From Chitinophaga sp. sic0106 (GTDB lineage: Bacteria; Bacteroidota; Bacteroidia; Chitinophagales; Chitinophagaceae): DNA of 64,000 nt. A program made the translations under genes and the position numbers. The DNA is taken from assembly GCF_019219075.1 (NCBI RefSeq), contig NZ_JAHUWJ010000023.1, positions 41,892 to 105,891 on the forward strand, written 5' to 3'. The notes below the pieces were generated by a model. It worked only from the letters and a program-made list of their open reading frames with translations. It ran no database searches and had not been told where the DNA came from. Positions 40,958-47,987 of the stretch are shown here, piece after piece. How positions within the stretch are numbered: the first letter of the stretch is position 1; each line of letters opens with the position of its first letter.

Positions 40958-42478
40958 ATGATGACCTTTAATTTCAGGAATTTTGTCGGTATGCGAATCG
41001 TAGTTTCAATAATCTTGGTACTGAGTGTAGCGTTGAACGTTAGTGCGGGTCCGAAAGTATATGACTTTAATGCCCGGTGTGAGCAGGCGTATGATGCCAT
41101 CATGCAACTGCGTATCAATGCCGGAAAGGCTTTGCTGGAAGCAGAAAAAAAGGAGCATCCGGATAACCTGATGCCTTATTTTCTGGATGATTACGCTGAT
41201 TTTTTTCCGTTGTTCTTTAATGAAGATCCATCGGAGTACTCACGGAAAAGAAATATGCGTGGCTTCCGCCTTGATAAGATGGCGGAAGGATCACCGGACT
41301 CCCCTTACTACCTGTATACCCAGGCGGCGATCAAGTTCCACTGGGCGATGGTAAAAGTGAAGTTCAACGAAAAATGGGATGCAGCATGGGAGGTACGTAA
41401 GGCCTACATGACGCTGAAGGAAAATCAACGACGCTTTCCGGACTTTATGCCTAACAAAATGTTGCTGGGCGCCATGCAAACCGTTTTCGGGACTATTCCT
41501 GAAGGCTATAAGTGGATCACCAACATACTGGGTATGAAAGGCAGTATTAAGGATGGGATGGGCAACGTCAATGATTTTATTGAAAGCAGTGCACCGGAAG
41601 CCAGGTATTTCAGAGAGGAGTCCTATTACTACTATTGCTACCTGACACTGTTTGTGGTCAATAAGCCGGAGGATACCTGGCAGTTTTTGCAACGCAAGCA
41701 GCTGGACACGAAAAATAATTATCTCTTTGCCCTGATGGTGGCTAATCTTTCTATGAATAACCAGAAAGCCGCCAACGGAATCAGGGTATTACAGGAAAGA
41801 AATGATTCAGGAGATTATGCAGATATCCAGTATTACAATTATGTATACGGACTGCTGAAGCTCACCCGGCTCGATGATGATGCACACGTTTACCTGGAAA
41901 GGTTTATCAACAACTTTAAAGGGAAGTTTTACCTGAAAGAATGTTTGCAACGACTTAGCTGGTATTATTACCTGGAAGGTAATCAGGGGGCTGCCAATAA
42001 GTACAGGGAGATGATACTCTCCAAAGGCGGTACCGAAACGGATGCGGACAAGCAGGCACTGAAGGAAGCACAAAGTGGCAGATGGCCCAATGCTTTTTTA
42101 CTGAAAGTACGCCTGCTCAGTGATGGTGGTTATTTCAGCGATGCATTGAAATTACTGCTCACCAAAAAAGCAGCTGATTTTGATGCCATGGATGAAAAGC
42201 TCGAATACGCCTACCGCCTCGGCCGTATCTATGATGAAACCGGCCAGGATGATAAAGCGATTCAGATGTATGATGTAACCGTAAAAGTTGGCGCCAACAG
42301 GCCTGAATATTATGCCGCCCGCGCCAGCCTGCAAATGGGGATGATCTACGAAAAACGAAACGAAAAAGCCAAAGCTGTCCAATGCTATCAGCGATGCATG
42401 GATATGAAAGGGCACGACTATAAAAATTCCCTCGACGCGCGCGCTAAAGCTGGGATCCAGCGTATAAGCGGCAGCTGA
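40958..42478 (+). CDS. Exported TPR-like helical repeat protein
   Basis: About 506 aa. A hydrophobic signal segment (RIVVSIILVLSVALNVSA-G) precedes an all-helical protein with several TPR-like pairs, clearest at the C-terminus (KLEYAYRLGRIYDETGQDDKAIQMYDVTVK, then ASLQMGMIYEKRNEKAKAVQCYQRCM). No catalytic motif is seen; TPR proteins hold partners, here in the periplasm or at the outer membrane. Start choice is uncertain: TTG 40946, ATG 40958/40961 and ATG 40991 all precede the signal segment. Lies before recN with a 41-nt gap. Confidence 0.8.
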   Translation: MMTFNFRNFVGMRIVVSIILVLSVALNVSAGPKVYDFNARCEQAYDAIMQLRINAGKALLEAEKKEHPDNLMPYFLDDYADFFPLFFNEDPSEYSRKRNMRGFRLDKMAEGSPDSPYYLYTQAAIKFHWAMVKVKFNEKWDAAWEVRKAYMTLKENQRRFPDFMPNKMLLGAMQTVFGTIPEGYKWITNILGMKGSIKDGMGNVNDFIESSAPEARYFREESYYYYCYLTLFVVNKPEDTWQFLQRKQLDTKNNYLFALMVANLSMNNQKAANGIRVLQERNDSGDYADIQYYNYVYGLLKLTRLDDDAHVYLERFINNFKGKFYLKECLQRLSWYYYLEGNQGAANKYREMILSKGGTETDADKQALKEAQSGRWPNAFLLKVRLLSDGGYFSDALKLLLTKKAADFDAMDEKLEYAYRLGRIYDETGQDDKAIQMYDVTVKVGANRPEYYAARASLQMGMIYEKRNEKAKAVQCYQRCMDMKGHDYKNSLDARAKAGIQRISGS

Positions 42479-42519
42479 GGAAATAAAGCACTTGCATAGA
42501 TTTTTTATTATCCTGACTT

Positions 42520-44166
42520 ATGTTACAGCGCTTAATTATAAAAAATTACGCCATTATCGATCACCTGGAAGTTGACTTCTCAGGAAACCTGAATGTCATC
42601 ACCGGTGAAACAGGCGCAGGTAAATCTATCCTGCTAGGCGCCCTCTCGCTCATCCTTGGTGAAAGAGCAGACCCCGGCGTGCTGTTTAATAAAGAAGAAA
42701 AATGTTACGTGGAAGGGATCTTCCAGTTTAAAGACAGACAGGTATCCGTATTCCTGGATGAGCATGAACTCGATGTGGAAGATCAGCTGATCATCCGCCG
42801 GGAAATCAGTGCTGCCGGGAAGTCCAGGGCCTTCGTCAATGATACGCCTGTCAATATCTCCCAGCTGTCAGCACTCAGCCAGTACCTGGTAGACCTGCAC
42901 CAGCAGTTCGATACACTGGAACTCGGCAACGCCGAATTTCAGCGGGAAGTAATCGACGCACTTGCCAAACCTGCAGCGCTACAGCAATACCAGCAACAGT
43001 TTCAGCAATACATACAGGTACAAAAGAAATATAAAGAACTGTTCGATAGCAAAGAAGTAGCCAACAAAGAACTGGACTACAACAAATTTCTGCTGGATGA
43101 GCTCACAGAGGCTGACTTCAAGGAAAATGAAATCGAAGACCTGGATAATGAATTGCAGGTACTCAGTCATGCCGAAGAAATCAAAAATAACCTCAGCCGC
43201 GTTTACTTCCAGCTAAAAGAAGATGAGCAGCCGGTATTGCAACAGCTCAAACAAATGCAATCGTCCCTGCAAACTATCTCCGCATTTCATAAAGATGTGC
43301 CAGCGGTAGCAGAACGGATGCAATCCCTTTATATTGAGCTGCAGGACATTGCCGGCGACATTGACCACATCAGCGACCAGGTGCAGTTCGACGGTGCCCG
43401 CATTGAGCAGGTAAACGAGCGCATGGCTATGGGCTACCGCTTCTTCAAAAAACATGCGGTGCAAACCACCGCTGAGCTGCTCGAAATCAAGGCTACCCTG
43501 GAACAAAAAGTATCCAGCGTACTTAACCTCGATGAAGAACTGGCAGCACTGGAACAACAACAAACCGAACTGAAAACGCGCCTGCAGGAACTGGCAGCCG
43601 GCATTACCGCCGCCAGAACCTCCGCAGCACAACCGTTTGAGAAAAAAGTAAACGAGCTGCTGGCTCAGGTAGGCATGCCCAACGCCCGCATGAAAGTGGA
43701 AATCTTAAACGGAGAACTGAATGCATACGGACAAGATACCATCGACCTGCTCTTTGATGCCAACAAAAGCAACCAGTTTGCGCCGGTAGGTAAAGTAGCT
43801 TCCGGTGGTGAGCTCAGTCGTATCATGCTTTGCGTGAAGTCCCTGGTAGCAAAATCCGTTCACCTGCCTACGCTTATCTTCGATGAAATCGATACCGGTA
43901 TTTCCGGTGAGGCGGCCAAACAGGTGGGCGTTATCCTGAAAGACCTTGCCAAAGAGCATCAGATTATTTGCATTACGCACCAGCCACAGATCGCCGGAAA
44001 AGCAGATGCACACTACTTTGTATATAAAGATGCCGCTGCCGATAAAGTACGCACCAGCGTACGCCTGCTGACACTGGAAGAGCGTATCAGCAAAATTGCC
44101 CAGATGCTGAGCGGAGAGAAGCCGACCGCAGCAGCTTTGGAAAATGCCCGCGAAATGGTGCGGTAA
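42520..44166 (+). CDS. recN: DNA repair protein RecN
   Basis: An SMC-like ATPase acting early in double-strand break repair. The 548 aa have Walker A GETGAGKSILLG at about 28-39, the N-terminal LIIKNYAIIDHLEVDF opening, a central coiled coil (about 150-370) with the usual short hinge, the ABC signature ASGGELSRIMLCVKSL and Walker B LIFDEIDTGISGEAA, and the His switch CITHQPQ. Length is typical (about 550). Confidence 0.95.
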   Translation: MLQRLIIKNYAIIDHLEVDFSGNLNVITGETGAGKSILLGALSLILGERADPGVLFNKEEKCYVEGIFQFKDRQVSVFLDEHELDVEDQLIIRREISAAGKSRAFVNDTPVNISQLSALSQYLVDLHQQFDTLELGNAEFQREVIDALAKPAALQQYQQQFQQYIQVQKKYKELFDSKEVANKELDYNKFLLDELTEADFKENEIEDLDNELQVLSHAEEIKNNLSRVYFQLKEDEQPVLQQLKQMQSSLQTISAFHKDVPAVAERMQSLYIELQDIAGDIDHISDQVQFDGARIEQVNERMAMGYRFFKKHAVQTTAELLEIKATLEQKVSSVLNLDEELAALEQQQTELKTRLQELAAGITAARTSAAQPFEKKVNELLAQVGMPNARMKVEILNGELNAYGQDTIDLLFDANKSNQFAPVGKVASGGELSRIMLCVKSLVAKSVHLPTLIFDEIDTGISGEAAKQVGVILKDLAKEHQIICITHQPQIAGKADAHYFVYKDAAADKVRTSVRLLTLEERISKIAQMLSGEKPTAAALENAREMVR

Positions 44167-44227
44167 CAGGTAAATCCCTGAAAACGGCCGGTAAATAAAT
44201 CAAATAGCTTTTTTCAACTATAACGAC

Positions 44228-44235
44228 TATTTTTG
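44228..44235 (+). promoter_or_regulatory. -7 box upstream of fabI
   Basis: TATTTTTG matches TAnnTTTG, 21 nt before the ATG at 44257; the in-frame TTG at 44233 overlaps it and is rejected as start. Confidence 0.5.
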
Positions 44236-44256
44236 CCGAAATTAATTTTTGACCAA

Positions 44257-45072
44257 ATGGCTCATAACTTATTAAAAGGGAAAAAAGGTATCATCTTTGG
44301 CGCTTTGGACGAAAAGTCTATCGCGTGGAGAACTGCACTGCGTTGTGTAGAAGAAGGCGCTGAAATCGTGCTTACCAATGCTCCTATTGCCCTCCGTATG
44401 GGTGAAATCAAAAAGCTGGCTGATACCTGTAATGCACCGGTAATTCCTGCTGACGTAACCAACATGGATGATCTGAATAACCTGTTTACTAAATCCATGG
44501 AGCACTTTGGCGGTAAGATTGACTTCGTACTGCACTCTGTGGCTATGGGTATGAACATTCGTAAGGGCAGAAGCTATACCGATCTGGATTACGACTTTAA
44601 CCACAAAACATTCGATATCTCCGCCATTTCCTTACACCGTGTGCTGCAAACAGCTTACAAACTGGATGCACTGAACGAATGGTCTTCTGTGATTGCGCTG
44701 TCCTACATCGCTGCAGAACGCGTATTCCCTGACTACGGTGAAATGGCTGATGCTAAAGCATTGCTGCAATCTATCGCACGTAGCTTTGGTTATCACTACG
44801 GCGTACACAAAAAAGTACGTATCAATACCATCTCCCAATCTCCGGTTAAAACAACTGCAGGTGGTGGTGTGAAAGGCTTCGATGGTTTCATGACCTACGC
44901 AGAAGAAATGAGCCCGCTGGGTAATGCTTCCGCTGACCAATGTGCTGACTATGCCGTTACCCTCTTCTCCGACCTGACGAAAATGGTGACTATGCAGAAC
45001 CTGTTCCACGATGGTGGTTTCTCTTACACCGGTGTTTCTGAAGGAGTAGTGCTCCAGATGGAAAAACAATAA
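44257..45072 (+). CDS. fabI: Enoyl-[acyl-carrier-protein] reductase (NADH)
   Basis: The last reductive step of each fatty-acid elongation cycle, and the target of triclosan-type inhibitors. 271 aa. FabI-type NADH loop GKKGIIFGALDEKSIAW, central LHSVAMGMN, and catalytic YGEMADAK (Tyr-x6-Lys, about residues 164-171). SQSPVKTTAGGGVKGF marks the mobile substrate loop. ATG 44257 gives the normal N-terminus MAHNLLKGKKG. Monocistronic with a strong terminator. Confidence 0.95.
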   Translation: MAHNLLKGKKGIIFGALDEKSIAWRTALRCVEEGAEIVLTNAPIALRMGEIKKLADTCNAPVIPADVTNMDDLNNLFTKSMEHFGGKIDFVLHSVAMGMNIRKGRSYTDLDYDFNHKTFDISAISLHRVLQTAYKLDALNEWSSVIALSYIAAERVFPDYGEMADAKALLQSIARSFGYHYGVHKKVRINTISQSPVKTTAGGGVKGFDGFMTYAEEMSPLGNASADQCADYAVTLFSDLTKMVTMQNLFHDGGFSYTGVSEGVVLQMEKQ

Positions 45073-45095
45073 TGATTTAATAGTATCACTATATG

Positions 45096-45130
45096 AAAAA
45101 GGCCGCTGCGATTGCAGCGGCCTTTTTTTT
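45096..45130 (+). terminator. Rho-independent terminator after fabI
   Basis: A perfect 14-bp stem (from AAAAAGGCCGCTGC) with a GATT loop and eight T. Confidence 0.93.
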
Positions 45131-45252
45131 GCACGCATGCCCCCTGGCTACCAACTAAAATGAAGGCACTGAGAACCGCGTGAAGCACCGCCCGGGAGGA
45201 GGTCCCCTTTTGGTCAACCCCGATAAATGGAAGAATAGCTTCAAATAGGCAC

Positions 45253-45284
45253 AAAAATAGCCGCTCCACCTCGGTGGAACGGCT
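45253..45284 (-). terminator. Terminator of the DUF2795 gene
   Basis: A 12-bp stem with one mismatch (45259-45270 with 45273-45284); on the reverse strand it is followed by ATTTTTG. The gene ends 57 nt earlier on that strand. Confidence 0.7.
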
Positions 45285-45340
45285 GCAGTTCTTTTGGTAT
45301 AGGACCCTCAGGAGCCTATAAGTAACAACGGATTATCCGA

Positions 45341-45562
45341 TTAATACTCATCTTCATTGAAGAAGAAGTCATCCTGTGACGGATAATCGGACCAGATATC
45401 CTCAATACCTTCGTAAATTTCCCCCTCATCTTCCAGCTCCTGTAAGTTCTCAATCACTTCAATCGGTGCACCGGAGCGGATTGCGTAGTCAATGAGTTCG
45501 TCTTTCGTAGCTGGCCATGGAGCATCCTCCAGGTATGAAGCTAATTCTAATGTCCAGTACAT
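45341..45562 (-). CDS. DUF2795 family small protein
   Basis: 73 aa, acidic. It matches the short DUF2795 fold: YWTLELASYLEDAPWPATKDELIDYAIRSGAP followed by VIENLQELEDEGEIYEGIEDIW. The family is a small all-helical domain of unknown function; the aspartate- and glutamate-rich tail (DDFFFNEDEY) is a variable addition. It is a single gene with its own terminator, divergent from the LolD-like gene. Confidence 0.85.
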   Translation of the reverse strand: MYWTLELASYLEDAPWPATKDELIDYAIRSGAPIEVIENLQELEDEGEIYEGIEDIWSDYPSQDDFFFNEDEY

Positions 45563-45663
45563 CTTATTAAAATTTTTACTTTTTTAATTTTCCGCAAAAG
45601 TATTATTTAATTTGAAATAAACAACTTTTACTATTTTATTGGTTATTTACTTTTCTTTGGGTT

Positions 45664-46314
45664 ATGCTAACCGCTCGCAATGTCACCAAAAATTATTCCA
45701 ACTTACCGATTTTAAAGGGAGTTGATATAACTGTCAGTAAAGGAGAAATAGTAACCATCGTTGGTTCCTCCGGAGCCGGCAAGAGTACACTGTTGCACAT
45801 CCTTGGAACGCTGGACCAGCCCAGTTCCGGCGAAATCCTGCTCAATGATGTGAACCTGACGGAACTGAAAGGCAATCGCCTGGCCGACTTCCGCAACCGC
45901 CATATTGGCTTTATTTTCCAGTTTCACCACCTGCTGCCGGAGTTTACCGCCATCGAAAATGTTTGTATTCCTGGCTATATCGCCGGTATTAACAAAAATA
46001 TTATCCGGGATAAAGCGGTTTTCCTCCTTGAAACCCTCGGTTTGAAGGACCGGCTGGATCATAAACCCGGTGCCCTGTCCGGTGGTGAGCAGCAGCGCGT
46101 GGCCGTTGCCCGTGCCCTCATCAACTCTCCGGACGTGGTAATGGCCGATGAGCCTACCGGTAACCTGGACTCCCGCAATGCCAGAGAACTGCATAACCTG
46201 TTTTTCGAACTCCGCGAAAAACTGAACCAAACCTTCATTATCGTTACGCATAACGAAGAGTTGGCGCCGCTTAGCGACCGCCAGCTGGTAATGAAGGATG
46301 GCAAAATTATTTAA
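45664..46314 (+). CDS. LolD-like ABC transporter ATP-binding protein
   Basis: The 216-aa ATPase belongs to the LolD/MacB group (lipoprotein release or MacB-type export). Walker A GSSGAGKSTLL at about 37-47, Q-loop FIFQFHHLLPEFTA with the FxHHLLPEFTA segment typical of LolD, signature LSGGEQQRVAVARAL, Walker B VVMADEPTGNLD and H-loop VTHN. No permease gene (LolC/E) is adjacent, so the partner is encoded elsewhere. The last bases of the stop codon begin paired-hairpin P6. Confidence 0.88.
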   Translation: MLTARNVTKNYSNLPILKGVDITVSKGEIVTIVGSSGAGKSTLLHILGTLDQPSSGEILLNDVNLTELKGNRLADFRNRHIGFIFQFHHLLPEFTAIENVCIPGYIAGINKNIIRDKAVFLLETLGLKDRLDHKPGALSGGEQQRVAVARALINSPDVVMADEPTGNLDSRNARELHNLFFELREKLNQTFIIVTHNEELAPLSDRQLVMKDGKII

Positions 46315-46390
46315 CTCCCGAAAATCGTCCGGCTTGGCCGGAGGATTTTCGGGAGTTGGACCAGGGCCACAGGCCCTGGTCCAACTCCCG
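46313..46390. repeat. Paired-hairpin element P6
   Basis: Hairpin A: 14-bp perfect stem (46313-46326 with 46344-46357), a G-G mismatch, then six pairs to a TTG triloop. Hairpin B: 18-bp perfect stem (46350-46367 with 46373-46390), tip GGGC-CACAG-GCCC. AACTCCCG (8 nt) lies at both ends (46313, 46383) and CGGGAGTT in the middle (46350-46357): the clearest case of the three-part shared segment. It overlaps the lolD stop codon and ends just before the convergent HDAC stop. Confidence 0.9.
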
Positions 46391-46391
46391 G

Positions 46392-47294
46392 CTAAAAGCC
46401 GTATGTATCAATACCCGCACTAAAAGTCCGGCAGTGCGCATCCACCACGTCTTTCACCTTTGGCGAATACCCACCACCCATGACTACGGCCACGGGTATA
46501 TCATGTTTTTTCAATATGTCAAATACCAGGATGTCCCTTTCCAGACAGCCTGCCGCGGTGATTTTCAGCTTACCCAGCTTATCTGTTTCCAGAATATCGA
46601 CCCCGGATAAATAATATACAATATCGGGCCTCACCTTGTTTATCAAAATCTCCAATGCAGCTTTCAGTGCCTGAAGGTATGGTCCGTCAGTGATGCCATC
46701 CGGCAGGGGAATATCCCAATCGGAGCGCTCCTTATGAAACGGATAGTTATGCGCGCCGTGCATGCTGAACGTATATACGCTGGCGTTATTTTCAAAGAGT
46801 GCTGCTGTGCCGTTGCCCTGGTGTACGTCCAGGTCCACCACCAATACCTGGTTCACTTTGCGCTGCTCCAGCAGGTAGTTAGCCGCCAAACCAATATCGT
46901 TTAACAGGCAAAAGCCCTCACCTCTGGCGGCAAACGCATGGTGGGTGCCCCCAGCCACATTAAAGCCGATGCCATGATCCAGGGCGTGGAGGGAGATATC
47001 GATGGTTCCCTGGCCAATGGTGATCTCGCGCAGGGTCAGTTGCCCGCTCTGCTCAAAGCCGATTACCCGCTGTTCCCGGTAGGTAAGCTGCTGATCCCGC
47101 AGTTTGTGCCAGTATGCTTTGTCATGGGTGAGCAGGATGGTGGCTTCCTCCAGTGGCGCCGGTGCAAACAGGTGCTCCGGCTGAATGATGCCTTCGCGCA
47201 GCAGCTGCTGGGGGATCAGTTCATACTTTACCATCGGAAAGCGATGGTCCGCCGGCAACGGATGTACGTAAACGTCATGGAAGGCTATCTTCAT
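46392..47294 (-). CDS. Histone deacetylase family amidohydrolase
   Basis: 300-aa zinc hydrolase of the arginase-deacetylase fold, which removes acetyl groups from amines (acetyl-lysine, acetylpolyamine or acetoin-related substrates). Motifs: GGTHHAFAARGEGFCLLND (His-His dyad, about 136-137), VVDLDVHQGNGTA (zinc Asp and His, about 170-182), SGVDILETDKLGKLK (second zinc Asp) and VVMGGGYS. It follows PdeM by only 6 nt on the same strand and so sits in the helicase-PdeM transcript. A role with DNA repair is possible but only suggested by position. Confidence 0.9.
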   Translation of the reverse strand: MKIAFHDVYVHPLPADHRFPMVKYELIPQQLLREGIIQPEHLFAPAPLEEATILLTHDKAYWHKLRDQQLTYREQRVIGFEQSGQLTLREITIGQGTIDISLHALDHGIGFNVAGGTHHAFAARGEGFCLLNDIGLAANYLLEQRKVNQVLVVDLDVHQGNGTAALFENNASVYTFSMHGAHNYPFHKERSDWDIPLPDGITDGPYLQALKAALEILINKVRPDIVYYLSGVDILETDKLGKLKITAAGCLERDILVFDILKKHDIPVAVVMGGGYSPKVKDVVDAHCRTFSAGIDTYGF

Positions 47295-47300
47295 AAAACT

Positions 47301-47948
47301 TTATTGGGCCCTGACTACGGATTGTCCGGCAATTACAAAAACCGCTTCTCCCGGTGAGGCATCTACGCTGGCCATACCGGTGAAATCGCCAAATGCAGGT
47401 AATATGCCGCAGTGACGGCCGAAATAAAAGCAGGGAAGCCGCAAACGCTGTTTGGCCGGACCTGCCATCACATATCCCGGATGCAGATGCCCAGAAAACG
47501 TATAGGTGTAACCGTTAGCATCTTCGCAGGGTTCGTGAATAAAGTGAATATCGCGGATGGTAAGATGTGGCGAAGTGGTGATCTGAAGGTTGCCGTATAT
47601 CTCTGCCGGCATAATGTCATGATTGCCAACTACCAGGTGGAAAATGATATGGGGAAACTGCTGGCGCCAGATCTTGAAATACTGTACCTCGCTGTTTTCC
47701 CGGCTATGGAACATATCACCTACAATAATAATCTGTGTTGGCTGCAGGCGGGTGATGAGCCGCTGTAATCGCAGCAAATCCTCTTCCACAATGCCCGTAG
47801 GTACGGCAATGCCGGCCTTTCTGAAATGTGTAGCCTTGCCCAGATGCAGATCTGAAATAATGAGTGCCTGTTCTTCCTGCCAGTAGATCGCGCGTTCCGG
47901 CAACAGGTGCCAGTGCTGCGATTGGTAAACGAATATTTCCCCTGTCAC
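47301..47948 (-). CDS. pdeM: Ligase-associated DNA damage response endonuclease PdeM
   Basis: 215-aa calcineurin-like phosphoesterase of the ligase-associated repair set. Metal motifs: SDLHLGKATHFRKAGIAVP, VGDMFHSREN, VVGNHD, and the late GH pair in FSGHLHPGYV. GTG 47948 gives a normal start close to the LLPERAIYWQEEQALI segment; a TTG at 47984 is the alternative. It lies directly downstream of the helicase on the same strand. Confidence 0.88.
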   Translation of the reverse strand: MTGEIFVYQSQHWHLLPERAIYWQEEQALIISDLHLGKATHFRKAGIAVPTGIVEEDLLRLQRLITRLQPTQIIIVGDMFHSRENSEVQYFKIWRQQFPHIIFHLVVGNHDIMPAEIYGNLQITTSPHLTIRDIHFIHEPCEDANGYTYTFSGHLHPGYVMAGPAKQRLRLPCFYFGRHCGILPAFGDFTGMASVDASPGEAVFVIAGQSVVRAQ

Positions 47949-47987
47949 GCTTTCCTCTTTTTTAATCAGGCTGCAAATTATCAATTA

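Noticed and set aside
45131..45252. tRNA-like or small gene after fabI
   Set aside because: No T-loop GGTTCRA motif, no cloverleaf and no sensible ORF were found.
3028..46390. Paired hairpins as copies of a MITE or REP sequence
   Set aside because: Arm sequences differ between copies, and no target-site duplications or shared terminal repeat were seen; only structure and tips are shared.
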